In this document: piece by piece, positions 8,616 to 16,187 of the stretch | How the letters are laid out: every line of letters begins with the position of its first letter | How positions within the stretch are numbered: position 1 is the first letter of the stretch | DNA from: Sporosarcina sp. Marseille-Q4063 | GTDB taxonomy: Bacteria; Bacillota; Bacilli; Bacillales_A; Planococcaceae | DNA: 64,000 bases | Direction of reading: 5' to 3' | NCBI RefSeq assembly: GCF_018309085.1 | Contig: NZ_CP070502.1 | Location: forward strand, 1,984,001 to 2,048,000 | Program-made: the position numbers and the translations under genes | Notes under the pieces: model-generated | The model's input: the letters and a program-made list of their open reading frames with translations, nothing else | What the model was told of the DNA's origin: nothing | Databases searched by the model: none

Positions 8616-10748
8616 TTGCGCACACTCGCTCGTTTCGTTACAAGTAGCTATAAATACATAATTTTCGCATGGATTGCTATTTTTATCGTTATGGCAATTT
8701 TCGCGATTCGCCTCCCTAGCATGTTACAAGGTGACGGCTTCGAAATGAACGGAGAGCATGCGGCTGTCATGGATATTGTTTCAGAGACGTTTGATATGCC
8801 CGCTGAAACCATGTTGCTCGTATTCGATCATGTAGATGATCAGAAGATTTCATCGACAATCGAAGACATTGAAAAACTTGATGTGACGTCGGGAATTGAT
8901 TCGCCATTAAAGGACGAATCGCTTTATAAAGAAAACGTGTCTTATGCACTTCTCCACTTCGGGGATGAAACCGATAATATGTCCGAAGTCGTAACGGATA
9001 TTCGGGATGTCATCGGAGATCAAGCCGGAATTACTTTAACCGGTGCTTCAGCGATTTCCAAAGATATTAACACAGCAAGTCAGAAAGATCTTATTACCGC
9101 AGAGGCGATTGGACTTCCGATTGCGATTATTGTTTTGCTGTTCGCTTTCGGGACTGTTGTTGCATCGATGGTTCCGCTTATGATTGGAATCGTCACTGTC
9201 ATTTCTTCATTCGGTATTTTGACGATTTTAGGTGCTCAAATCGATTTGTCCATATTTGTTTTGAATATTATTCCGATGCTTGGACTCGCACTCAGTATCG
9301 ACTTCGCTTTATTGTTTATTAGCCGCTTTCGTGAAGAACGTGTTCATATCGATATACTTGAAGCGACAACTACCACGATTCTTACTGCTGGGCGCTCGGT
9401 GATTTTTTCAGCGTTCTGTGTCTTTATCGGGCTCGGGGCCATGTTATTAATTCGTGTTGACATTTTTCAAAACATTGCAGTCGGCGGAATGATTGTCGTC
9501 GCCATGGCGGTGCTCAGTTCGGTAACGCTCTTACCTTCTGTTCTTATCGCACTTGGTGATCGGATTGAAAAACTGCGCATTTTAAAAGTGAGCTCCAACG
9601 GCTCGAATGCTTGGCGTAAATTTGCAAACGCGGTGATTAAACGTCCGGTTCTAATCACGCTTGTTGCTGTAATTTTACTCGGCATTGCTGTCATTCCTGT
9701 GAAAAACATGGAATTGGCGATTCCTGAAATCGATTCGCTCCCGGAGTCGTACGATTCCCGTTCCGCTTTTGAATTGATCGAAAAAGAGTTTGATTTGTCG
9801 GGTGAATCTTCACTTTATCTAATCGCCGAGCGCTCTGGCGGTTGGGAGGATGAAGATGGACTTAAGTCAATGAAGGAACTTGAGGATCAATTGCTAAACG
9901 ATAAACTTGTTAAAAATGCCACGACGATATTTAGCGCGAGTGAAATCGACTCCGTTGAACAGTGGAATCAAGCCGTGCAAGTGCCTGAAATGGCGGCGGG
10001 ACTTAATCCGCTAATTGAAACATTCGTGAAGGATGAACAACTAATGATTCCTGTAACGCTGTCAGCGGATGGTTCATCTGAAGAAGCGCAGGATTGGGTT
10101 CGTGAATGGTCGGATAAAGAAACGGATTGGAATTTACTGATTGGCGGAGCGGCAAAATTCAACCAGGAAATCTTCGATGAAATTTGGGATAAAATCGGAT
10201 ATGTTCTCGGATTGATTATTGTTTCGACGTTCTTTATTCTCATGATTGCATTTAGATCGCTGTTAATCCCTGTGAAGGCCATTCTGATGAATATCATCGG
10301 ATTGTCCGCTACATTCGGGATTCTCGTGTATATCTTCCAATACGGGCATTTCGGACTGACTGCGGGGTCTATCGCGCTAATCATCCCCGTCATCGTCTTT
10401 AGCCTTGTCTTCGGATTAAGCATGGACTATGAAGTGTTCTTAATTTCAAGGATGCAGGAAGAGTATGCGAATTCGTTTGATAATGACAAAGCAACGGTCG
10501 AAGGACTTGCGACGACGAGTAAAGTGATCACTTCTGCGGCGCTGATCATGATTGTACTCACGGGGGCTTTCGCCTTCACAGACGTCATGCCCGTGAAACA
10601 AATCGGGGTCGGCATTGCTATCGCTGTCGCCATTGACGCGACGATTATTCGACTTCTACTCGTTCCAAGCTTGATGAAGTTGTTCGGTAAATGGAATTGG
10701 TGGTTGCCGTTTGGGAAAGGGCTTTATAAAGGTAAGGGAAAACAATAA
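8616..10748 (+). CDS. MMPL/RND family membrane transporter
   Basis: The protein of about 710 residues has two repeats, each with one helix, a large extracytoplasmic loop and a block of five or six helices. The blocks contain GLALSIDFALLFISRFREE and VFGLSMDYEVFLISRMQEE, the MMPL signature with the membrane-embedded Asp-Tyr or Asp-Phe proton relay. Such proteins export lipids, siderophores or drugs by proton motive force. I chose the TTG at 8616, with GGAAGGA nine bases before it. An in-frame ATG at 8598 is possible, and a far upstream ATG at 8508 lies against the csp terminator and is unlikely. Substrate unknown. Confidence 0.9.
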   Translation: MRTLARFVTSSYKYIIFAWIAIFIVMAIFAIRLPSMLQGDGFEMNGEHAAVMDIVSETFDMPAETMLLVFDHVDDQKISSTIEDIEKLDVTSGIDSPLKDESLYKENVSYALLHFGDETDNMSEVVTDIRDVIGDQAGITLTGASAISKDINTASQKDLITAEAIGLPIAIIVLLFAFGTVVASMVPLMIGIVTVISSFGILTILGAQIDLSIFVLNIIPMLGLALSIDFALLFISRFREERVHIDILEATTTTILTAGRSVIFSAFCVFIGLGAMLLIRVDIFQNIAVGGMIVVAMAVLSSVTLLPSVLIALGDRIEKLRILKVSSNGSNAWRKFANAVIKRPVLITLVAVILLGIAVIPVKNMELAIPEIDSLPESYDSRSAFELIEKEFDLSGESSLYLIAERSGGWEDEDGLKSMKELEDQLLNDKLVKNATTIFSASEIDSVEQWNQAVQVPEMAAGLNPLIETFVKDEQLMIPVTLSADGSSEEAQDWVREWSDKETDWNLLIGGAAKFNQEIFDEIWDKIGYVLGLIIVSTFFILMIAFRSLLIPVKAILMNIIGLSATFGILVYIFQYGHFGLTAGSIALIIPVIVFSLVFGLSMDYEVFLISRMQEEYANSFDNDKATVEGLATTSKVITSAALIMIVLTGAFAFTDVMPVKQIGVGIAIAVAIDATIIRLLLVPSLMKLFGKWNWWLPFGKGLYKGKGKQ

Positions 10749-10753
10749 TTTTA

Positions 10754-10797
10754 AAATGGTTTCGTCTTCTGCTATAGAAGTACGAAACCATTTTTTT
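10754..10797 (+). terminator. Terminator of the MMPL gene
   Basis: A long hairpin: AAATGGTTTCGT plus CTTCT pair with AGAAG plus ACGAAACCATTT around a 5-base loop, followed by seven T residues. Confidence 0.92.
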
Positions 10798-10802
10798 GTT
10801 GT

Positions 10803-10831
10803 TGAATTGTTTATAGATTGAATGGTACAAT
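10803..10831 (+). promoter_or_regulatory. Candidate promoter of the metallopeptidase gene
   Basis: TTGAAT (10803-10808) and TACAAT (10826-10831) are 17 bases apart. They lie about 47 bp before the AGGAGG-preceded ATG at 10878. Confidence 0.55.
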
Positions 10832-10944
10832 TACCCGAATAGATTCAATTATCTAACCAATCCATCCAGGAGGCACTATGAAAAAACTAATAAAGTTGCT
10901 TATTTCCCCTTTTAGTCTTTATAGCATTATCCGCAATTAGTTAT

Positions 10945-12417
10945 ATGATCATATTTAGTCAGAATTTGAAGTTTGGCATCGGCGTTGGTTTTCTGTTACT
11001 TTTTTTCTGCGCTATTCTTTTTTGTATCGCTACTTCCGGAATGGTTATTGGAAATTTAAAAGTCTTGATGCTTCGCAATCGACTTGAAGTATTTGGTCTA
11101 TTAGCACTTTCGATATGCCTTGCAATACTTATTGGATTATTTACCGTTGCAAATTCAGGACTAGTACATATTTCTCCTAACTTGGATTTAGAAGGAAAGA
11201 CCAGATTCGTTATAAGCAATTTTTTCAAAGTACCTTCACAGAAGAATTTATTGGTAGAAAAAAAGGACGGGATCACCTACTTCTATTCACTTGAAACTGA
11301 ACAGTATATCAATCGATTTCATACGCTACTTCTCGAAGAAAAATCTACATTTGACAATTTTTTCGGAAGTGATGACTTGGCACCCTTAACAATTGAAATC
11401 TATGATGATTTGAAATCATTAAACGATAAACAAATATACCTGAACGATATCGGCGGCTATTACAATGAAAAAAATCACTCAATTCATCTTGTAGGCGAAG
11501 AGAATATTTGGCCACTAGTCCTTCTTCATGAATATACACATTATCGGATAGATCAATTCGGAAAAGCGAATGACTTTCCTTCTTTTGAACGCCTACCTGT
11601 TTGGTTTCATGAAGGACTTAGTGAAGTTATGGGGCATGGGATTGATAATTTTAACCTAGGCGATATAAATCATATTTCAATTCAGGACTTTAATTTATTG
11701 GATCATTATGATAGTTTCCATCAACTTAGACACGAAGGGCATGACCCATATCAACAAAGTTATTTTGCCGTTCAATCTATTGTTGATAATTACGGAGTAA
11801 AGGCACTCCAAAGACTTCTTCTTTCAAAAACAATTGACGGATTTTATGATAACCTTGAAAAATTAACAAATAAAAGCTTAGATGAATTTCAACAAACATT
11901 TCCAGAAAATCTAGTGGCTGCACAAGAACTGATTAATGATAAGTTTTCATCGGCCAGAGAGGCAATGAACACTAAGAACTACGACAAATCTGAAACGATT
12001 TTGACAGATGTTATTTATGAAGGAAACCAGGCGAGTGTTTCACGGGCTAATTATGAGTTACTCAACCTATATTTGGAACAAAATCTATTCGAAAAAGCAT
12101 TAACACAACTAGATATATTAAATTCGAATGAAGAGAATGGAAATAAAACGATTACCCTAAAACAACAAGCAGAAATTTATCTTTTAGTTGATTCGAAGAA
12201 AGCGTTAACTACAATCAAGCTTGCAAAAGTTGAAGTGCCAACCGATCATTGGTTGAATCCGATTATCGATGAATTAGCTGAAGCTTTTCGGTTAATAAAT
12301 TCGGACAACCCAGTCGAAGGATACCGATTACTTTTTGAGGAAGACTTATTAATCTCCGACAAAGTCCTGACAAATTTACACGAGAAATTAGTTATAGAAT
12401 ATCCAGGAGAATTTTAA
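10945..12417 (+). CDS. Membrane-anchored gluzincin-type metallopeptidase, 5' end frameshifted
   Basis: The 490-residue frame has two N-terminal membrane segments (about 11-33 and 49-70) and an extracytoplasmic zinc peptidase domain with HEYTH at 195-199 and the downstream ligand in WFHEGLSE (Glu223), the HExxH-E pattern of gluzincins. The C-terminal third is helical and repeat-like. The ATG at 10945 has no ribosome binding site. A perfect one (CAGGAGGCACT) precedes an ATG at 10878 whose frame, MKKLIKLLIS, runs into a stop after 20 codons. Removing one C from the CCCC run at 10906-10909 joins it to this frame through LLVFIALSAISY, giving a natural signal/membrane helix. The native gene is therefore 10878-12417 with a one-base insertion. 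Substrate unknown. Confidence 0.8.
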   Translation: MIIFSQNLKFGIGVGFLLLFFCAILFCIATSGMVIGNLKVLMLRNRLEVFGLLALSICLAILIGLFTVANSGLVHISPNLDLEGKTRFVISNFFKVPSQKNLLVEKKDGITYFYSLETEQYINRFHTLLLEEKSTFDNFFGSDDLAPLTIEIYDDLKSLNDKQIYLNDIGGYYNEKNHSIHLVGEENIWPLVLLHEYTHYRIDQFGKANDFPSFERLPVWFHEGLSEVMGHGIDNFNLGDINHISIQDFNLLDHYDSFHQLRHEGHDPYQQSYFAVQSIVDNYGVKALQRLLLSKTIDGFYDNLEKLTNKSLDEFQQTFPENLVAAQELINDKFSSAREAMNTKNYDKSETILTDVIYEGNQASVSRANYELLNLYLEQNLFEKALTQLDILNSNEENGNKTITLKQQAEIYLLVDSKKALTTIKLAKVEVPTDHWLNPIIDELAEAFRLINSDNPVEGYRLLFEEDLLISDKVLTNLHEKLVIEYPGEF

Positions 12418-12427
12418 ACCTATAAAA

Positions 12428-12494
12428 AACACACCTGGTTTCCTGTATAACCCGTTCAGTTCACTGGTAAAAAATGTGAATTAACACACCATTT
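12428..12494. repeat. Left arm of a 67-bp imperfect inverted repeat
   Basis: The sequence beginning AACACACCTGG here matches the reverse complement of 13683-13750. Blocks AACACACCTGG and TAACCCGTTC are identical, TGGTA and the tail AACAC(A/G)CCATT are conserved, and the TTTCCTGT segment between the first two blocks is inverted (ACAGGAAA) in the other arm. Together the arms bracket the SAP/DUF6434 gene. This could be a pair of dispersed repeats or the ends of a small mobile unit. Confidence 0.65.
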
Positions 12495-12529
12495 AGCACC
12501 ACAAATAGCATCGTATCAGAGCATCAATT

Positions 12530-12552
12530 AGCACCCTTGGCGGTGCTTTTTC
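12530..12552 (+). terminator. Short terminator after the metallopeptidase gene
   Basis: AGCACC (12530-12535) and GGTGCT (12542-12547) form a 6-bp GC-rich stem followed by five T residues. Confidence 0.65.
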
Positions 12553-12612
12553 TATTGAAAAACTGGAAAGTAGAATTCAATTTCGTCTAACAATATAATT
12601 TTTGACGACATA

Positions 12613-12640
12613 AAAAAAGGATCCCATTAGGTCCTTTTAT
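12613..12640 (-). terminator. Terminator of the SAP/DUF6434 gene
   Basis: AAAAGGA and TCCTTTT form a stem around TCCCATTAGG, with an A-rich run before it that reads as a T run on the minus strand. Confidence 0.6.
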
Positions 12641-12722
12641 GATAATAATTATTCAACAATCGCACCCGATTCTGGAATAGCGCTTTCCTTTATTAGTGAT
12701 ACTGCTAATTGTAATGCGATTA

Positions 12723-13283
12723 TCATTTATATTTATTGCTGCCTGGTAACGCTTTGATAATATTCCAAGCTTCAATTGCATCTTCTCTGTTTTTATCCTT
12801 ATTTTTTGGATCAGCAAAATAATCTCTCGTAAATTGATTGTATTCAAATTGTGAGCCTATTTTTCTCTTATAGGACGGGTCTTTTTTTCTTTCTTCTTCC
12901 TCATACCATGCATCAACTACATCCCGATAGGTTTTTCCTACATTTTCTTTAAAATAATTTTGGATATAAGTTGAGAAGTGAAATTTCGGAATTACCGATT
13001 CAAAGAAAGCTCTAACTATCTGACTACAACGATGGTTTTCTGTAATAACTGTATCTAAACTTAACTCTTTCAATTTTCCTTTTTTCGAGGAGGAACTCCT
13101 TTTTCTCATCGGCTTTTGTATTTTCCCTGTCTCAAGAAATACTGTTATCCTACCTGTAATTTCCATTTTAGATCCAGAAGCACTTATTCCATTTTCCCTG
13201 CAAAAATTTTGCAATTCCTCTTTTAACCAATAAAAATTGCAAAAATCGTTTACATTCAAATCACTTGTTAGCTCAGGTCTCAA
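12723..13283 (-). CDS. SAP domain protein with DUF6434-like C-terminal domain
   Basis: The 186-residue protein has an N-terminal SAP-type helix-extension-helix (about 18-52: LKEELQNFCRENGISASGSK then EITGRITVFLETGKI), which usually binds AT-rich DNA. A basic linker (about 55-70, RKRSSSSKKGK) follows. The C-terminal half, with FHFSTYIQNYFKENVGKTY and FTRDYFADPKNKDKNREDA, I assign to DUF6434. It starts with TTG at 13283, 5 bases after GGAGAGAG. Its role is unknown; nucleic-acid binding is likely. The gene is isolated and framed by an inverted repeat, which suggests it may have been acquired. Confidence 0.78.
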   Translation of the reverse strand: MRPELTSDLNVNDFCNFYWLKEELQNFCRENGISASGSKMEITGRITVFLETGKIQKPMRKRSSSSKKGKLKELSLDTVITENHRCSQIVRAFFESVIPKFHFSTYIQNYFKENVGKTYRDVVDAWYEEEERKKDPSYKRKIGSQFEYNQFTRDYFADPKNKDKNREDAIEAWNIIKALPGSNKYK

Positions 13284-13647
13284 TTATTCTCTCTCCATTC
13301 GAATCACCATTAATATAATTTGTATACTAATGTCTGTTAGCATTTCTAAGATACTTTACCATCCCTTTATTCTGTTAAATGGCTCGTTTGTTGAATAATC
13401 AAATTTCATTTCACACTCTCTATTATACCAGAGATATCGAACGAATCCTTCGAAACGTTTAATTTATGATTAGTTTCAATGTGGTCGCTCCTATTCATAA
13501 AATTGCTTTTTTGACATACGAGTTATCAGCGGTATTGACACATAAATTAGCAGACCTACAATAGAAATTATAAACCTGCTAATAGGCTTGTCAGTAGGGT
13601 GTATAAAATAGGTGTGTACCATTCGCAAACGTTGATACATAGACAAA

Positions 13648-13683
13648 AGGAAAGAGTCCAATTCGTATGTGAATTTGGACTCT
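13648..13683 (-). terminator. Terminator of the 14384-13758 operon
   Basis: AGAGTCCAATTC (13653-13664) pairs with GAATTTGGACTCT (13671-13683). On the minus strand the stem is followed by TTTCCTTTTG. Confidence 0.7.
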
Positions 13684-13750
13684 AATGGCGTGTTTTATTT
13701 ATGTTTTGTACCACTCAACGGAACGGGTTATTTCCTGTGCCAGGTGTGTT
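13683..13750. repeat. Right arm of the 67-bp imperfect inverted repeat
   Basis: This is the reverse-complement partner of 12428-12494. It includes a GCCAGGTGTGTTTGGC palindrome at its outer edge. It ends 8 bp from the stop codon of the small membrane protein gene. Confidence 0.65.
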
Positions 13751-13757
13751 TGGCATG

Positions 13758-13916
13758 TTATCTAATATGATTTTCTTCCGTAATTTCTATAATTGTTGCA
13801 ACTGGCTCCATTCCATTCCGTTCTTTATTGTACTCAGCCATGACTGTAAAATAAATGGCTGCGACAATTGCGATAACGAATAGGACGATTCCAATCACTA
13901 GGTGCTTTCCTTTCAT
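13758..13916 (-). CDS. Small single-helix membrane protein (52 residues)
   Basis: The ATG at 13916 is preceded by AGGAGTG (7-base spacing), and that site overlaps the stop codon of the upstream gene six bases away. The product begins MKGKHLVIGIVLFVIAIVAA, one clear transmembrane helix (about 6-26), followed by a charged tail (YNKERNGMEPVATIIEITEE). The tight coupling and good ribosome binding site make it a real gene despite its size. I do not recognise the family. It is probably made together with the 153-residue protein upstream. Confidence 0.72.
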   Translation of the reverse strand: MKGKHLVIGIVLFVIAIVAAIYFTVMAEYNKERNGMEPVATIIEITEENHIR

Positions 13917-13922
13917 TCTTAA

Positions 13923-14384
13923 TCACTCCTCAACTTTTGTAAACTGTTCATCTTTCAAGTAACCTTGCGCGTAGCCGTAGTTACCGAAACTTTCTTCTAA
14001 GTTTAGACCGTGATAAATATTCCAAGCGCCTTCTTCTTCGACTAATTTCAGCTCGACGCCTTCACCATTGACCCATGTTTCTTCAACAGTCGGCTCTTCT
14101 GCTTCTTCTTCTGACAACAACGCGATGGAGTCCGCAATCGTTTTGCGAAGCTCTTCTTCAGTTGCCTCTCGAACATTCACTAGTCCGCGGTCATCCGCGC
14201 TGTAGCCGGGAAGTCCAGCGACATATACAAATGCGTTGCCGTTCGGGTGGAGATGCTGCACGACGACTGTTTTGTCGAACTGACTATCTTCATAATGATA
14301 ATTCACGCGCTTCATGGACACTTCTTTTCGAGTCAATTCTGGAAAGGATTCAATAATTTCTTGTTTTTGTTCAAATGTTAGCAT
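13923..14384 (-). CDS. Conserved hypothetical acidic protein (153 residues)
   Basis: The protein is soluble and acidic, without signal peptide or membrane segment. Residues 18-75 are strand-rich (VNYHYEDSQFDKTVVVQHLHPNGNAFVYVAGL) and residues 75-105 are an acidic helix (REATEEELRKTIADSIALLSEEEAEE). I do not recognise a named family. It has a GGGAGAAA ribosome binding site and is co-transcribed with the 52-residue membrane protein downstream. It could be a cytosolic partner of that protein, which is inference. Confidence 0.7.
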   Translation of the reverse strand: MLTFEQKQEIIESFPELTRKEVSMKRVNYHYEDSQFDKTVVVQHLHPNGNAFVYVAGLPGYSADDRGLVNVREATEEELRKTIADSIALLSEEEAEEPTVEETWVNGEGVELKLVEEEGAWNIYHGLNLEESFGNYGYAQGYLKDEQFTKVEE

Positions 14385-14421
14385 AGGTTTCTCCCTTTTC
14401 GTTTTATATTTTAGTATAACA

Positions 14422-15075
14422 TTATGATTCTTTTACTGTTAATCCCAGAACACGTGCAAAGCCAATCGCTTGTTCTTTTGAGACGATGCAACCTGCGATA
14501 TTCGGAAGCGTGACTTCAATTCGTTCATAGGTGCTGTCCGATAAGTCCACGCCTTTTAAATTTGTTTCGGAGAAGTTTATATTGTCCATTTTACATTTAG
14601 AAAAACGGACTTCTTTAAATGTGCATTCATAAAAATCGCTGTCCGATAAATTACTATTCGCATAGTCGACTTCTTTCATTCCAGAAAAACTGAAGTTGCT
14701 ATAGCGTCCCTCGCACTCTTCGAATAATGTATGGCTCACTTTTGAATTTGCAAAATCTGCGCCTGTAAGTTTCGAGTTAACAAATTCACACCGATGGAAA
14801 AATGCGTTTTGAAAGTTAACATTCGAAAAATCACAGTTTTGAAACACGACGTCGACGAATTCAGCTGCTCTCAATTCGCTTCCAGAAAAGGATACTTCTT
14901 TAAAGTGGACATCATCAAATGATAGCCTTTCATCTTCAGAACCTTCCAGAGTTCCGCCGTTAAAACATGACCTTTCTATGTACCCTTCAAAGCGCCAGAC
15001 ATCAGCTACTGACAACTCTTCATGTGCTAGCGATACTTTCGGGCGTTGTCGTTTGCCTATCTTCTTTTTAGTCAA
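14422..15075 (-). CDS. Pentapeptide repeat protein
   Basis: The 217-residue protein carries many A(D/N)LXX-type pentapeptides from about residue 35 to 185 (for example AAEFVDVVFQNCDFSNVNF, GADFANSKV, NFSETNLKGVDLSDS), which fold into a right-handed quadrilateral beta helix. The N-terminus is basic (TKKKIGKRQRPK). Some family members mimic DNA and protect gyrase from quinolones (Qnr, MfpA), but most have no known role, and I see nothing that makes this one Qnr. It follows a 29-codon frame by 13 bp. Confidence 0.88.
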   Translation of the reverse strand: MTKKKIGKRQRPKVSLAHEELSVADVWRFEGYIERSCFNGGTLEGSEDERLSFDDVHFKEVSFSGSELRAAEFVDVVFQNCDFSNVNFQNAFFHRCEFVNSKLTGADFANSKVSHTLFEECEGRYSNFSFSGMKEVDYANSNLSDSDFYECTFKEVRFSKCKMDNINFSETNLKGVDLSDSTYERIEVTLPNIAGCIVSKEQAIGFARVLGLTVKES

Positions 15076-15088
15076 TATTAAGTCCCCC

Positions 15089-15178
15089 CTATCGCGTTTT
15101 CCATTCCGTGAAGATAATGAATAAAACTACGACTGCAATGGCAAGAATATAGAACCAACTCGGAATACTGCTCAACAT
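15089..15178 (-). CDS. Possible 29-residue membrane peptide
   Basis: The frame MLSSIPSWFYILAIAVVVL, then FIIFTEWKTR, is almost entirely one hydrophobic helix with a basic end. Its ATG at 15178 overlaps the 3' end of rlmA by a few bases, and GAGGG lies 10 bases upstream, suggesting coupled translation. Very short frames can arise by chance, but composition and position favour a real small protein. No family recognised. Confidence 0.45.
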   Translation of the reverse strand: MLSSIPSWFYILAIAVVVLFIIFTEWKTR

Positions 15179-16071
15179 TCAAATGTACCCTCATTTCTCC
15201 GCGTAGCTATAATAATAGTAAAGTCGATTGTAATTGATGGAATCCCGATGCGAAGCGCTTCGTTCACCTTTTCTTCGCTAGCCCCCCAGGTCAACGGCGT
15301 CATGCGAATTAACTTCGCGAGTAGTTCCTGATCGAGCGGGAATTGGTAAGTAATTCGTTCCGTCTTCACAGCGCTAAAATGCTCCGCAACGCGAGCGGTC
15401 GGATCCGAATCTTGTTCGCGCTCGGTTTCGTCATAAAATACAGCACGCAGCTCTTTCAAATAGTCATTTTCAGGTACGACTTTCACAAACAATCCATCCG
15501 GTTTGAGGAGCCGAGAAAATTCAGCGTAATTAGCGGGCGATAAAATATTAAGAATGACATCAAATTGTTCATCGGCAAATGGGCAATTGGCAAGGTCCGC
15601 CACAACCCATATATGGCCTGGATGATCCTTTGCGGCGGCTAGAATTCCTTCTTTTGAAAGGTCAATTCCAACGCCTGTGACATTTTTTTTGAGTTCCCGG
15701 AGTATGGTCGATAAATGTGATCCTTCACCGCAACCCGCATCGATAATCGCCGCTTCTGGTTTATCTTCTAGTTGTGTTGAAATTAAGTTTGTAATACTAT
15801 CTAGAACCGGATTAAAAAATCCGCTATCGATTATCGTTTTCCTCGCTTCAAAAAGGGCTTTATCATATTTCGTGAGATGTCCTCCCGTTGTCAGATTCGC
15901 ATAGCCCTGTCTTGATAAGTCGAATGAATGATTTTCTGTGCAGACAAGCCGGGACTTGTCGATAAGTTTAAGTTCTGCCTCGCAAACTGGACAACTAAAT
16001 AAATGGGCGTTCTTTTCAATTTGTTCGGCATTCATCATTTTTTTAGATATCATTGCTTTTGCTCCGTTCAT
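15172..16071 (-). CDS. rlmA: 23S rRNA (guanine-N1)-methyltransferase, RlmA family
   Basis: The N-terminal zinc finger (CPVCEAEL ... LVCTENHSFDLSRQGY) plus a Rossmann SAM domain with AAIIDAGCGEGSHL is specific to RlmA(I/II) enzymes. These methylate G745 or G748 in hairpin 35 of 23S rRNA; the related TlrB gives tylosin resistance in producers. Length (299) fits. The ATG at 16071 has a weak site. The in-frame ATG at 16053 has GGAG eight bases upstream and may be the real start. It is divergent from the CAP-domain gene. Confidence 0.88.
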   Translation of the reverse strand: MNGAKAMISKKMMNAEQIEKNAHLFSCPVCEAELKLIDKSRLVCTENHSFDLSRQGYANLTTGGHLTKYDKALFEARKTIIDSGFFNPVLDSITNLISTQLEDKPEAAIIDAGCGEGSHLSTILRELKKNVTGVGIDLSKEGILAAAKDHPGHIWVVADLANCPFADEQFDVILNILSPANYAEFSRLLKPDGLFVKVVPENDYLKELRAVFYDETEREQDSDPTARVAEHFSAVKTERITYQFPLDQELLAKLIRMTPLTWGASEEKVNEALRIGIPSITIDFTIIIATRRNEGTFEC

Positions 16072-16123
16072 CAGTTGTCTCTCTAGTATACATTTTGTGG
16101 ACCGCTATAGGAAATCCTTAGTG

Positions 16124-16143
16124 GGAAACGTTTCCGCTATAAT
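16124..16143 (+). promoter_or_regulatory. Palindrome GGAAACGTTTCC next to TATAAT
   Basis: A perfect 12-bp palindrome (16124-16135) lies two bases before a TATAAT (16138-16143) in the divergent region between rlmA and the CAP gene. A second -10-like TATACT follows at 16161. It is placed like an operator over the -35 region. No regulator is assigned. Confidence 0.4.
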
Positions 16144-16187
16144 CACAGCCTTATTCGGGTTATACTATTAAAAAGGAGTTTATATTT

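Larger units (their letters stand above)
12418..12722. other. 305-bp intergenic stretch: repeat arm and two terminators
   Basis: Between the metallopeptidase and SAP genes I see the left inverted-repeat arm (12428-12494), a plus-strand terminator (12530-12552) and a minus-strand terminator (12613-12640). No gene with a ribosome binding site is visible. A 64-codon minus-strand frame over 12653-12847 overlaps the SAP gene and looks like a shadow. Confidence 0.6.
13284..13757. other. 474-bp intergenic stretch with terminator and inverted-repeat arm
   Basis: The stretch is AT-rich. It contains the upstream region of the SAP gene, a minus-strand terminator at 13648-13683 and the right inverted-repeat arm at 13683-13750. 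A TTGACA at about 13512-13517 and another TTGACA-like hexamer near 13536 could belong to promoters. The plus-strand open frame at 13701-13883 is antisense to the small membrane protein gene and I do not accept it. Confidence 0.5.

Noticed and set aside
12653..12847. 64-codon minus-strand frame overlapping the SAP gene
   Set aside because: It overlaps the 3' end of a gene with a recognised domain, spans its terminator side and has no ribosome binding site.
13701..13883. 60-codon plus-strand frame
   Set aside because: It is antisense to the well-supported 52-residue gene and begins inside the inverted-repeat arm.
14422..15075. Pentapeptide repeat protein as a Qnr-type quinolone resistance protein
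   Set aside because: Pentapeptide repeats alone do not define Qnr; the basic N-terminus and repeat pattern show no specific Qnr feature.
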